This document shows positions 7,978 through 16,137 of a DNA stretch of 64,000 nucleotides, piece after piece. Each line of letters begins with the position of its first letter. Position 1 is the stretch's first letter. The notes beneath the pieces were generated by a model that made no database searches, had not been told where the DNA came from, and saw only the letters and a program-made list of their open reading frames with translations. The position numbers and the translations under genes are program-made. This stretch comes from Actinomadura rudentiformis (GTDB lineage: Bacteria; Actinomycetota; Actinomycetes; Streptosporangiales; Streptosporangiaceae), in NCBI RefSeq assembly GCF_008923185.1, contig NZ_WBMT01000030.1, forward strand, positions 62,001 to 126,000, read 5' to 3'.

Positions 7978-9293
7978 CATTGAGTAAAATTATTGATGCG
8001 GTTCGTTACGTTCGGTTGTCGTGAAGTTGGTGGTGCAGGTGAAGCTGCTGCCGACGCCCGAGCAGGTGGCGGCGCTGGCGGTGACCCTGCATACCGTCAA
8101 TGTGGCGGCGAACTGGGTGTCGGCCCGGGCGTATGAGAGCCAAGTGTTCTCCCGCGCGAAGCTGCAGAAGGCCGTGTACGCGGAGTTGAAGGCGGCGGGG
8201 TTGTCTGCGCAGCCGACACTTCACGTGATCCGTAAGGTCGCCGATGCCTACAAGACCCTGCACGCACTGCTCGATGCCGGGCTGCTGGGCAAGGAGGGGT
8301 CCAAGCGGCGCCGTAAAGCTGTGTCCAAGCCGATCGCGTTCCGCCCGAACGCGGCCCATCCGTTCGATGACCGGTGTCTCAGCTGGCAGTACGACGCCCG
8401 CACCGTGTCCATCTGGACGACGGCGGGCCGGATGCAGGGCATCGCGTTCACCGGGTCGGCCGCGCAGCTGAAGACCCTGGCCGAGCACCGCAAGGGCGAA
8501 TCGGATCTGGTGTTGCGGGACGGCATGTGGTTCCTGCACACCACTTGCGAGGTCCCCGAGCAGCCGCTCAACTCCGACCCGGCCGACTGGCTCGGCGTGG
8601 ACCGGGGGATCGAGAACCTGGCCACCACCAGCGACGGGGACAACTTCCAGGGCAAGGCGCTGAAGCGGTACCGGCGGGCACAGGCGCGCCGCCGTGCCGA
8701 ACTGCAGAAGAAGAAAGCCGCCGGGTCCCGCTCGGCGGCGCGCAGGCTGGCCAAACGCACGCAGCGTGAGTCCCGGCACGCCACCAACACCAACCACATC
8801 ATCTCCAAGCAGATCGTGGCCGATGCCCAACGCACCGGACGCGGAATCGCCATCGAGCAACTCGATGGGATCCGCGACCGGGTCCGGCTCAAGCGGCACC
8901 AGCGGGCCACGCTCTCGAATTGGCCGTTCCACCAGCTCGGCACCTTCCTGGCGTATAAGGCCCTGCGGGCCGGGGTGCCGTTCCAGCAGGTGGATCCGCA
9001 TTACACCTCGCAGAGCTGTCCGAACCCCTGGTGCGGGCACATCTCCCGAAAAAGCGCCCCGCCCGGGGCACCTTTTTGTGCGTCGCGTGCGGGCTCGCTG
9101 GCCTGGCCGACGACATCGCCGCCGTGAACGTCCGCAACCGGGCGCGCACGGCGTGGGCATTTGTCACCATGCCCGACCCCAACCCCGAGCCAACCGGCCG
9201 GGACCAGGGTGATGCGCCCCCAGCACGGCAGCCAGCCGCGAAGGGGAGCGCGACGAAGCGTGAACACCGAGTCCTCAAGCTCAGTCGTTCACG
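7963..9293 (+). mobile_element. IS200/IS605-family (IS1341-like, TnpB-only) insertion
   Basis: A tnpB gene is flanked by subterminal hairpins instead of terminal inverted repeats. The left hairpin is GTCAC-TACTTG-GTGAC at 7963-7978. The right hairpin is GTGAAC at 9260-9265 pairing with GTTCAC at 9287-9292. The A+T-rich segment after the left hairpin contrasts with the host DNA. No tnpA (HUH transposase) is present, so the copy would need help in trans to move. It sits inside a carbohydrate-binding protein gene. Exact ends are uncertain by some tens of bases. Confidence 0.7.
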
Positions 9294-9306
9294 GCCGAGA
9301 AGGTGA
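8021..9306 (+). pseudogene. tnpB: RNA-guided nuclease TnpB with -1 frameshift near the C-terminus
   Basis: IS605 OrfB/TnpB, the transposon-encoded omega-RNA-guided DNA nuclease related to Cas12. It starts at a GTG with the typical MKLVVQVKLLPTPEQ. RuvC-like residues are visible: Asp194 in GVDRG, Glu279 in IAIEQLDGI, and a third Asp in ADDIAAVN. The zinc ribbon begins with CPNPWCGHISRK, but that frame then leaves the family sequence and ends at 9127. The expected RPARGTFLCVACG continues one base back, in the frame that ends at 9306. The switch falls in a five-A run at 9049-9053. A lost A or a programmed -1 slip would both explain it. If not rescued, the protein loses its second Cys pair and the last catalytic Asp. 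Confidence 0.85.
9130..9293 (+). ncRNA. Putative omega RNA (reRNA) and right end of the TnpB element
   Basis: In this family the guide RNA is transcribed from the 3' end of tnpB through the right end of the element, with the guide taken from flanking DNA. The stretch ends in a hairpin, GTGAAC...GTTCAC with an inner GAG/CTC stem at 9269-9281. The candidate guide would be the host sequence beginning at about 9294. Inferred from family organisation only; boundaries are approximate. Confidence 0.4.
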
Positions 9307-10508
9307 CCTACCACACCTCGGTGCCCGGCCTGCGCACCGGATCGGACCTCGAACTCAAATTCAAGGTGTCCGCTCCGCAGGACGGCACCTACGACCTGAG
9401 CGTGTTCGCGAACTCGCTCAACACCTTCCCTGCGGTCAAGGAGCAGGGCCCGACCAACATCTTCATGCGCGTCGACGGGAAGGACGAGCAGGAGCTCTCC
9501 ATGCCCCTGGGCTACAAGTGGGTGGTGTGGGACCACGCCGACACCAAGGTCAAGCTGACCAAGGGCGATCACGTGATCTCGCTGGCGGCGCGCAGCCTGG
9601 ACGGCGTCCGCACCACCAAGGGCGACGCCATCATCGACAAGATCGATCTGTCCCTGCCCGACCCGGCGGCGACGCAGTCCCTCTACGAGGCCGAGTACGC
9701 CGACCTGAAGGGCGCGAGCCCGGACTACACGGTCAACAAGGCGTCGTCGTCCGGCGTCGCCATGCTCGACAAGGGAGACACCGCCACGTTCTGGGTCTAC
9801 TCTCCCCGCGACGGGGAGGCGACGCTGCACGCCGACACCTTCGGCGGCGGCTGGGCCGAACTCGTGGCCAACGGCCGGAAGGTCCGCAACCTGGCCGCCT
9901 CGGCCAAGGCCAAGGTGTTCCTGACCGGAGGCGTCAACAAGATCACTGTGACCGGGACGTTCGGCCGCCTGCGCCTCGACAGGCTGCGCGTCCAGCACAC
10001 CGCAGGCGCGCTGACGACCACCTGGTACGAGGCCGAGAACGCCCAGCGCGCCGGAACGGCGCAGGTCATGGCCTCCTCTTTGGCCAGTGGAGGCAAGGCC
10101 GTCACCGCCATCGGCGGCGACCGGGACAACGGCAACACCCTGACCTTCAACGCCACCGCCCCGAAGGCCGGGCGGTACGCGCTGACCGTCCGCTACTCCA
10201 ACCCGGAGCAGTCCCCGGCCACGCACTACAACCCCGACCCGCTGGCCCGGCACGCCGACATCACCGTCAACGGCACGATGCGGCGGGTGCTGTTCCCCCA
10301 CACCTTCCACGCCAACAACTACTGGGAGCAGACCATCCAGGTGGACCTCAAGGCGGGCGCGAACACCATCTCGTTCGCCTCCGAGGAACTGCCCAACTTC
10401 GACGGTAAGACCTACATCTCCGATGTCTTCCCGGACGTCCTGCTCCGCTCCGAGCACGCGCCGAACATCGACAAGATCGGCATAACCCCGTTCACCGACC
10501 AGAACTGA
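9288..10508 (+). pseudogene. 3' part of a carbohydrate-binding (CBM35/CBM6-like) protein gene disrupted by the IS
   Basis: About 406 residues remain without a convincing start or signal peptide; the frame is open from the IS right end. It contains two to three beta-sandwich modules of the CBM6/35 type, recognisable from YEAEYADLKGAS and WYEAENAQRAGT entries and closing KIDLSLPDP and DKIGITPF strands. The first module starts in the middle, which fits truncation by the element. A GTG at 9303 could allow some translation but the product would stay cytoplasmic. It belongs to the upstream sugar locus and probably encoded a secreted or surface polysaccharide-binding protein. Confidence 0.7.
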
Positions 10509-10521
10509 GCGACCAGATCGC

Positions 10522-10558
10522 GAGGCGCTCCACGCTCCGACCGAGGGTGGAGCGCCTC
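10522..10558. terminator. Strong hairpin terminator
   Basis: GAGGCGCTCCAC (10522-10533) pairs perfectly with GTGGAGCGCCTC (10547-10558) across a 13-base loop. It lies 14 bp past the end of the carbohydrate-binding gene and faces the leftward SUKH gene, so it can serve both strands. Confidence 0.8.
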
Positions 10559-10571
10559 AGCGTCGCGATAC

Positions 10572-10627
10572 GGGGTCACACCTGGATACAGGGGGCCACC
10601 TGGATACGGGGGTCACACCTGGATGCG
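10572..10627. repeat. Three 18-19 bp tandem repeats at the SUKH gene end
   Basis: Units at 10572-10590, 10591-10608 and 10609-10627 share the core CACCTGGATRCG. The third unit encodes the last four codons (RIQV) and stop of the SUKH protein; the other two repeat that ending downstream of the stop. Confidence 0.8.
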
Positions 10628-11044
10628 GCCGGTGAGCCATGCCTCGATGAAGTGCTCCAGCGACGGTGCGATCGGGCGGCGATTGTCGGTCCGGTGGTCC
10701 CAGACGAAGATGTCCGGCCTGCCCTCGGGGACGAGGGCGTAGGCGAACAGGCTGCCGTCCCCGGGAACGTCGGAGAAGAACAGCAGCTGGTCAAACGCCA
10801 TGTAGAGCCGTTTGAGGGCGGGGTAGGTGCGCATCTCCAGATTGCCCTGGACAAGCTGTTCGGCGGAGAAGATCAGGTTGTAGCCGTTGGCGTCGATCAC
10901 TCCGTCGGTCTCACCGAGCAGCTTGCCCAGGTCGTTCGGGAGCAGGTGCCCCAGGGACTCCTCTGCCCGGTGCAGTGCCTGTTCCGTCGCTGGAGAGGCG
11001 AACCGGGCTTGGGAGGTGTGTTGTTCGATCAGCTCGCGCCACAT
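10613..11044 (-). CDS. SMI1/KNR4 (SUKH) family protein
   Basis: Small cytosolic SUKH-fold protein, 143 residues. Recognisable features are the N-terminal ...LGHLLPNDLGKLLGETDGV segment (family: lP..y..ll...nG) and the central FFSDVPGDGSLFAY, followed by IFVWDHRTDNRRPIAPSLEHFI. SUKH proteins often act as immunity proteins against polymorphic toxins, but many are orphans. No toxin gene lies nearby. It starts 7 bp after the Rieske oxygenase stop on the same strand without a clear ribosome-binding site, so it may be carried on that transcript by position only. Confidence 0.85.
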   Translation of the reverse strand: MWRELIEQHTSQARFASPATEQALHRAEESLGHLLPNDLGKLLGETDGVIDANGYNLIFSAEQLVQGNLEMRTYPALKRLYMAFDQLLFFSDVPGDGSLFAYALVPEGRPDIFVWDHRTDNRRPIAPSLEHFIEAWLTGRIQV

Positions 11045-11051
11045 TCGCGCA

Positions 11052-12269
11052 TCATGACGAAAGCGCGCCTGTGCCGTCCAGTTTCCGGCCGTCCATGAGG
11101 CCGTTGAGGGCGCGGTGGAAGTGCTGGACGCCGGGTTCGTTGCGGCCGAAGACGTAGTCGGTTCCGGACAGCGCCTCCATGCCCCGCTGGACGCCCTCGC
11201 CGGTCAGGTAGTCCTCGTCCAGCACCACGTCGTGGAACCAGTCGCGGGCCTGGTCGGCGGACTTGATCTCCTCCTCGGTGGACGGCGGCTCGTTCAGCAG
11301 GATGAGCTGGTGGGTGTGGGACTCGCCGACGTGGCGGCCCGGGAACACCAGGGAGACTGCCGTCTGGTGGCGCAGGCCGCCCGCGATGGCCAGGCCCGGG
11401 AAGATCCACAGAATGGGCCCGGTGCAGGTCGCCGGATCCCACGTCTCGGGGGGCCGGGACACCGCCCCGGCGATGGGCCGCAGCGCGAACACGTTGCGCT
11501 GGTGCGGGCCGTAGGCGTCGAACGCGGCCATGTTCGACAGGTTCGTCTTGAAGACCGTGGTGCGGTGCAGGGAGGCGAAGTGGTAGCCCTCCAGGTAGCC
11601 GTCCACGACCACCTTCCAGTTGGGGCCCTTGATCAGCCGGGTGGAGTGATGGTGGCGGGTCTCCAGCCGCAGCGCCTCCAGCAGCGGGAGCGTGTCGCCC
11701 AGCCAGGCGTCGAGTTCCAGCTCCAGGCCGGGGGTGAGGCAGACGAAGATGATGCCGGCCCGTTCCTCCACCGGCAGCGCGATCAGTGAGCGCTCGGCGC
11801 GGTCGACCGGGCCGAAGGTCTTCTCGCCGTACACGCCGGTCAGGCATCCCCGCAGGTCGTACGACCAGGCGTGGTAGGGGCAGGTGAGGTGGCGGGCGTC
11901 GCCGGTGCCCGGGCCGACGATCTCGGCGCCGCGGTGCCGGCAGGCGTTGACCATGGCGTGCGCCCGGCCGTCGCCGTCCCGGGTGATCACCACGGGGATG
12001 CCGGCGGCCTCGATCGCCTTGTAGGAGTGCGGTCCGGGAAGCTCGCACGACAGCGCCAGCGGAAGCGGAATCCGCCGGTGGACCTGTTCGATCTCAGCGC
12101 GGAACAGGTCCGGGTCGGCGTAGTTGCGCACCGGCTCGCGCCACTGCCCGTCGGCGAGATCGGTGGTCTTGTCCCGGTAGTGGCGGACCAGCCGCTCCAT
12201 CACCCGCAGGGCATCCGCGTGGGCGGCCCCGTCCAGTCCGGTGCCGGGGACATAGGTCGGTGTGGTCAT
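11052..12269 (-). CDS. Rieske non-heme iron oxygenase, alpha subunit (405 aa)
   Basis: Aromatic-ring-hydroxylating-type oxygenase. The Rieske 2Fe-2S site reads CRHRG...CPYHAW (C-x-H and C-x2-H), near residues 89-110. The catalytic domain has the mononuclear iron ligands in DGYLEGYHFASLH (H-x4-H). AAGGAG precedes the ATG, which overlaps the stop of the upstream SnoaL-ABM gene by 4 bp. It is the fourth gene of the operon starting at 15653. Neither a classical beta subunit nor a reductase is encoded in this operon; the adjacent NTF2-fold fusion protein may take the beta role. The substrate is unknown. Confidence 0.93.
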   Translation of the reverse strand: MTTPTYVPGTGLDGAAHADALRVMERLVRHYRDKTTDLADGQWREPVRNYADPDLFRAEIEQVHRRIPLPLALSCELPGPHSYKAIEAAGIPVVITRDGDGRAHAMVNACRHRGAEIVGPGTGDARHLTCPYHAWSYDLRGCLTGVYGEKTFGPVDRAERSLIALPVEERAGIIFVCLTPGLELELDAWLGDTLPLLEALRLETRHHHSTRLIKGPNWKVVVDGYLEGYHFASLHRTTVFKTNLSNMAAFDAYGPHQRNVFALRPIAGAVSRPPETWDPATCTGPILWIFPGLAIAGGLRHQTAVSLVFPGRHVGESHTHQLILLNEPPSTEEEIKSADQARDWFHDVVLDEDYLTGEGVQRGMEALSGTDYVFGRNEPGVQHFHRALNGLMDGRKLDGTGALSS

Positions 12270-13054
12270 GACGACTCCTTCGCATGGGGTTGCCGGGACG
12301 AGCTCATCGGCTCGCCGTCCACCACCCGGTAGCGGTACAGGCCGCGTCCGATCCTGGTGAGCGACGCGCTGCGGGCGCGGAACGTGGCGATGTGCTCGGT
12401 CGCCAGGTGCTCGTCGAGGCTGGCGGCGTTGCGCCAGCGTTCGAACACGTGCAGGCGTCGCGGATCGCCGGGGTCGGGGGTCACCGTGTAGGCCAGGCAG
12501 CCGGGCTCGGCCAGCGTCGGCCCGGTCGCCTCGAGGAAGCACTCCAGCGCGCGGTCCCGGTCCTCGAGCGCCCAGTCGATCCAGCCCGCCACGATGACCT
12601 CTTCGCCGGACCCCGCGCGGGGGAGCGCGGGGGCCGTCTCGTCGCGCCCGGCGACCTGCAGTTCCCGGGTCGCGATCAGCCACCGTCCGCCGGTGCGGAT
12701 GAGGCGGTCGACGTAGCGGCCGTGCAGGACCGTCTCCCCGCCGTCGGGGCGGCGATGCCAGGCCCGCACCGTGGTGATCGCGTTGGCGGCGTCGGGCCCG
12801 TCCGGCGTGACAGCGGGGAGGCCGAGGAGGTGGCTGGTCGCGGTGTAACGTTCCAGCGCCGACCGCAGGTACTTCAGCAGCTCCTCGCGTCCCCGCAGGG
12901 GTGTGTCGCGCGCGTACCGGACGTCGCAGTCGGGAGTGAACCGGTCGGCGAGGTCGTCCGGACGGTTCTCGTCGGCGAGGCGGGCACAGTCGGCCAGCAC
13001 GGCGCAGACGGCCTGCCGGAGTTCCGCCCTCGCGGTGGGGGTGGGGGCTTCCAT
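12266..13054 (-). CDS. Fused SnoaL-like (NTF2 fold) and antibiotic-biosynthesis-monooxygenase domain protein
   Basis: Residues about 1-150 resemble SnoaL_4/NTF2-like proteins (LADRFTPDCDVRYA..., GRYVDRLIRTGGRWLIATREL), the same fold as beta subunits of ring-hydroxylating oxygenases. Residues about 165-235 resemble an ABM (YgiN-like) ferredoxin-fold domain (VIVAGWIDW...ECFLEATGPTLAEPGCLAYTV, RLHVFERW, ATEHIATF). It is translationally coupled (ATGA) to the Rieske alpha subunit downstream. The fusion is unusual, and its role as an oxygenase partner is inference from fold and adjacency. Confidence 0.8.
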   Translation of the reverse strand: MEAPTPTARAELRQAVCAVLADCARLADENRPDDLADRFTPDCDVRYARDTPLRGREELLKYLRSALERYTATSHLLGLPAVTPDGPDAANAITTVRAWHRRPDGGETVLHGRYVDRLIRTGGRWLIATRELQVAGRDETAPALPRAGSGEEVIVAGWIDWALEDRDRALECFLEATGPTLAEPGCLAYTVTPDPGDPRRLHVFERWRNAASLDEHLATEHIATFRARSASLTRIGRGLYRYRVVDGEPMSSSRQPHAKESS

Positions 13055-13110
13055 CTCAGTCCGTCCTCCTGCAGGGTTCTCCGACCAGGGCGTCGCCTCC
13101 GGATCGTCTC

Positions 13111-14880
13111 TCAGATGAGCTGGGGGGCCGGCTCGTCCACGGTGACCCGGCCTGCGTCGCCGTCCACCGTGACCAGCATCCCGTCGCGCAGGCGCTCGGT
13201 GGCGCCGGTCGCCGAGACGACGCAGGGCAGGTCCAGCTCACGGCAGACCACCACGGCGTGGCTGTTGGTGGCGCCGACGTCGACGACGACCGCGCCCGCC
13301 ACCATGAACAGGGGCGTCCACGCGGCGTCCGACAGCGGCGCCACCAGGACCTCACCGGGTTGCAGCGCCGACAGGCCGGCCAGGTCGCGGATGACGCGCA
13401 CCCGGCCCTGGTACGTGCCGTGCCCGCCGGGCACGCCGGTGAGCAGGTCGCCCTGCGCGAGCGCGGTGGTGGCGACCCTGTCGCGGCGTGGCCAGGACGA
13501 CAGGGGCGGCACCTCGCGGGAGATGATGAACGGCGGCTCGATCTCGTGCAGCGACCGGTACTCCCGCAGCCGCCGGGCGATCACCTCGGCGAGGCCGTCC
13601 GGGTCGGTCAGATAGTCGTCGAGCTCCGGCTCCAGCAGCATCATCACGTCCGCCGGCTCGGCGAACCGGCCCGCCCGCACGCCCCGCCGGCCGAGCTCCA
13701 GGGCGGCCATGCGCACCTCGTTGATGAACGTGACGGCGTTGGTCTTGGTGCGTTCCCGGGCCGGCATGAACAGGTGCGCCGACCGCAGTGCGGCCTCGAA
13801 CTGGCCGAGCGCCTCCGGGTCGGCCTCCAGCGCCGCCCGCACCTCGCCCGCCGCCGCCTCCCGGCGCTGCCGCAACCGTTGGTGCCGGACGTGCGGGGAG
13901 GCGTCCTCCGGCGAACGGCGCAGCCGGTCCAGCAGGGCCGGCACGAGCGCCGGCTCGCTCTCCCAGGAGGGCGAGTGGATGTCCCACTCGTTGGGGCCGC
14001 GGCAGCCGAAGCGGTGCAGGAACCGGTCGAGCTCCTTGCCGAACACCGCGGCGTCCGAGCCCGGCTCGGCCGATTCCAGCTCCGCGGCGAACGCCTTGGC
14101 GCCCTCGTCCATCAGCGCTGTCAGCGCGGGGGAGGCGGCGATCCGCCGCCCCAGGTCCCACAGGGCGAACGAGGGGGCGGCCGAATCGACCTCGCCCCAA
14201 CCCGAGAGCAGTTCCAGCAGGAGGTCTTCGCGCCCGATGCTGGCCAGGATCTGCCCGATCACGGCGGGGGCGACGGTGGAGGCCAGCGTGCTGTAGTCGT
14301 GCCGGTAGAAGGCGTTGTCCAGCTCTGGCAGGAAGGAGCGCATCCGGGCGACCAGTTCGGCGTCGGACAGCGTGCCCAGGTCGGGCCGGGCGTCGCGGGC
14401 GGCCTGGGCCCTCTCGCGGTCGGCGTCGATCTCCGGGAACGCCTCGGCCGTCATCGCCCAGACGATCCCGGCGGCGGCCTTCTCGGCGCATTCGGCGGAC
14501 TGGTCGCCGGCTTGCGGCTCGTAGGGCGGCACGTCCGGGTGGCTGCCCAGCAGCGCGGCGTCGAACGCCTCGACGGTGGAGCCCATCCGGATCGCCATGA
14601 GCCGCATGTGCGACAGGTTGAGGTAGAAGTAGCCGCCGAACATCCCGGCGACCTGTGGCCGGTCGGTGTCCAGTTCGTGCGGCAGGTCGACCCCGAAGTC
14701 GATGAACCCGCGCCGCCAGCCCTTGAGCAGGCCCTGCTCGAAGACCAGGGTCCAGCCGAGCGGGCTGGCCGGGTCGGGCAGGACCTCGCCCGCGTTGGCA
14801 CGGGTGTAGTGCGGCAGGCGCTCGCTGACCCGCCAGTCGGTGACGAAGGAGTCGGCGATCTCACCGGGACGCGTCACCAT
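13111..14880 (-). CDS. PEP-utilizing swivel-domain protein, ATP-grasp-less (paralogue A, 589 aa)
   Basis: The C-terminal 80 residues form a phosphohistidine swivelling domain (PEP-utilizers), with GATNSHAVVVCRELDLP placing the catalytic His at residue 541. The N-terminal 450 residues resemble the central domain of rifampin-phosphotransferase/PEP-synthase-like proteins (YTRANAGEVLPDPASPLGW), but no ATP-grasp domain precedes it. It has the same length as the protein at 45003-46772. It overlaps the upstream SDR by 7 bp (ATGGTGA). The family transfers phosphate via His from a nucleotide or PEP domain to a small acceptor; here the donor module must come from another protein, or the function has changed. 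Confidence 0.8.
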   Translation of the reverse strand: MVTRPGEIADSFVTDWRVSERLPHYTRANAGEVLPDPASPLGWTLVFEQGLLKGWRRGFIDFGVDLPHELDTDRPQVAGMFGGYFYLNLSHMRLMAIRMGSTVEAFDAALLGSHPDVPPYEPQAGDQSAECAEKAAAGIVWAMTAEAFPEIDADRERAQAARDARPDLGTLSDAELVARMRSFLPELDNAFYRHDYSTLASTVAPAVIGQILASIGREDLLLELLSGWGEVDSAAPSFALWDLGRRIAASPALTALMDEGAKAFAAELESAEPGSDAAVFGKELDRFLHRFGCRGPNEWDIHSPSWESEPALVPALLDRLRRSPEDASPHVRHQRLRQRREAAAGEVRAALEADPEALGQFEAALRSAHLFMPARERTKTNAVTFINEVRMAALELGRRGVRAGRFAEPADVMMLLEPELDDYLTDPDGLAEVIARRLREYRSLHEIEPPFIISREVPPLSSWPRRDRVATTALAQGDLLTGVPGGHGTYQGRVRVIRDLAGLSALQPGEVLVAPLSDAAWTPLFMVAGAVVVDVGATNSHAVVVCRELDLPCVVSATGATERLRDGMLVTVDGDAGRVTVDEPAPQLI

Positions 14881-15653
14881 GCGGCGGTCCCTCCGTCCAC
14901 GTTGACCAGCGTGCCGGTGATGCCCGCGCCGTTCTCGCCGGCCAGCAGCACCGCCATGGCGGCCACCTGCTCCACGGTGTTCAGCTTCTTGATCATGGAT
15001 TCCTGGGCGTACCCGTCCAGGAACTGCTCGTAGGTGATGCCCTGGGCCTCTGCGGCGACCGGTCCGGCGTCCTTCATCAGGTCGGTCTCCACCGCCCCCG
15101 GGCAGATGGCGTTGCTGGTGATGCCCATCGGCCCGTACTCGAACGCGACCGCCTTGGTGAAGCCGTTGATGGCGTGCTTGTTGGTGATGTAGTGGCTGAC
15201 CGCCGCCTTGGTGGCCTGCTTGCCCTCCACCGAGGAGATGTTGATGATCCGGCCGTGCGAGGCCGCGACCATGTGGCGCAGGGCCCGCCGGGTGCCCCAG
15301 AAGGTCGCGTTGAGATTGAGGGCCAGGGCGTTGTCCCACGCCTCGTCGCCGAGCTCGTGGACAAGGGCGAAGCCGTCGGAGCCGCCGGCGTTGTTGACCA
15401 TGATGTCCAGCCGCCCGTAGGTGCGGGCCGCGAAGTCGACCAGGTCCTCGACCTGCTCCCGGACGCGCACGTCACAGCGCTGGAAGGCGGCGCCGTCACC
15501 CGCGTCGAGCTCGTCGAGCGCCTGCTTGCCCTTGTCCTCCGACCGGCCGCCCATGACGACCTTGGCGCCCTCGGCCGCGAACGCCCGGGCGATGCCGAAG
15601 CCGATTCCCCGGGTGCCCCCGGTGATGACGGCGACCTGTCCTTGTAGTTGCAC
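14874..15653 (-). CDS. SDR-family oxidoreductase (module A)
   Basis: NAD(P)-dependent short-chain dehydrogenase, 259 residues. TGGTRGIG near residue 11 binds the cofactor, NNAGG is present, and the catalytic set is Ser in NISSVEG and Tyr/Lys in YITNK. The GTG at 15653 follows GGGAG and starts right before the Rossmann fold; the longer frame upstream lacks family similarity. It is the first gene of a four-gene operon and is a close paralogue of the SDR at 46787-47563, which also lies beside a swivel protein. By similarity to BadH/3-hydroxyacyl dehydrogenases it probably oxidises a hydroxyl on a ring or acyl-CoA intermediate. Confidence 0.92.
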   Translation of the reverse strand: MQLQGQVAVITGGTRGIGFGIARAFAAEGAKVVMGGRSEDKGKQALDELDAGDGAAFQRCDVRVREQVEDLVDFAARTYGRLDIMVNNAGGSDGFALVHELGDEAWDNALALNLNATFWGTRRALRHMVAASHGRIINISSVEGKQATKAAVSHYITNKHAINGFTKAVAFEYGPMGITSNAICPGAVETDLMKDAGPVAAEAQGITYEQFLDGYAQESMIKKLNTVEQVAAMAVLLAGENGAGITGTLVNVDGGTAAW

Positions 15654-15771
15654 GGTTGGCTCCCTAGCGGTGCGGTGAGCGGGGACGGTTCTCCACGTCG
15701 GGCGGAGTGTGCGGGGCGCGTCGGCGATGAGTATGACCTCAGTCACAGCGACTGTGCAACGGTTGGAAGCA

Positions 15772-15802
15772 CTAGAAACTAAATCCAGTATCTAGTTACT
15801 GA
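15772..15802. promoter_or_regulatory. Island operator, site B
   Basis: Half-sites AAACT (15776-15780) and AGTTA (15794-15798) are separated by 13 bases, in line with the TTACT-N13-AGTAA element found at four other promoters here. It lies 119 bp upstream of the leftward SDR/swivel/SnoaL/Rieske operon and in front of the rightward small gene. One arm is degenerate. Confidence 0.55.
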
Positions 15803-15825
15803 TCGAGATCGCACCTCGGTGACCT

Positions 15826-16104
15826 GTGATGATCGACGCTCGCGGAACGGTGAGAACTGAGATCGAGTGCATGAACTTGTGGGGCCTCCGGGTCTGTGCG
15901 ACGGTTTGTCGCGTGTTCGCGGCCATCGAGGTTGTGGTCTCCCCGTTCCTGTGCCGGCGCCTGGTCGACCACCAGGTCATCAGCCCCGCCGACGTGGAAC
16001 GCCTGCACGCCGACGTCCTCCGCCGCTTCGGCGCCCCGGGGTTCGCGGAGGAGGCTGGACGTCCGCCCCGCTGGTCACTGGACGTCCGGCCCGCTAGTTA
16101 CTAA
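15826..16104 (+). CDS. Uncharacterised small protein, possible gene remnant
   Basis: Up to 92 codons; from about 15910 onward third positions are almost all G or C, so this stretch has been under coding constraint. The middle part (LVDHQVISPADVERLHADV) looks like a helical segment from a larger protein, but I do not recognise the family. A GTG at 15913 could also be the start. The 3' end consists of a 23-bp tandem duplication that runs into the next operator. It may be the 3' remnant of a deleted gene. Confidence 0.35.
   Translation: MMIDARGTVRTEIECMNLWGLRVCATVCRVFAAIEVVVSPFLCRRLVDHQVISPADVERLHADVLRRFGAPGFAEEAGRPPRWSLDVRPASY
16055..16100. repeat. Two 23-bp tandem repeats (20/23 identical)
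   Basis: Units at 16055-16077 and 16078-16100 both begin CTGGACGTCCG. The second copy ends in CTAGTTA, which is the left arm of the operator at 16092-16126. The duplication therefore touches both a gene end and an operator. Confidence 0.8.
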
Positions 16105-16126
16105 AGTCGCTCATAAGTAACTAGCG
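16092..16126. promoter_or_regulatory. Island operator, site A (best palindrome)
   Basis: A perfect 11-bp inverted repeat, CGCTAGTTACT (16092-16102) and AGTAACTAGCG (16116-16126), is separated by 13 bp. It ends 11 bp before the start codon of the SDR at 16138 and overlaps the region where its ribosome-binding site GAGGAGG begins. This is the clearest copy of the TTACT-N13-AGTAA element. Confidence 0.75.
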
Positions 16127-16137
16127 AGGAGGCGACG

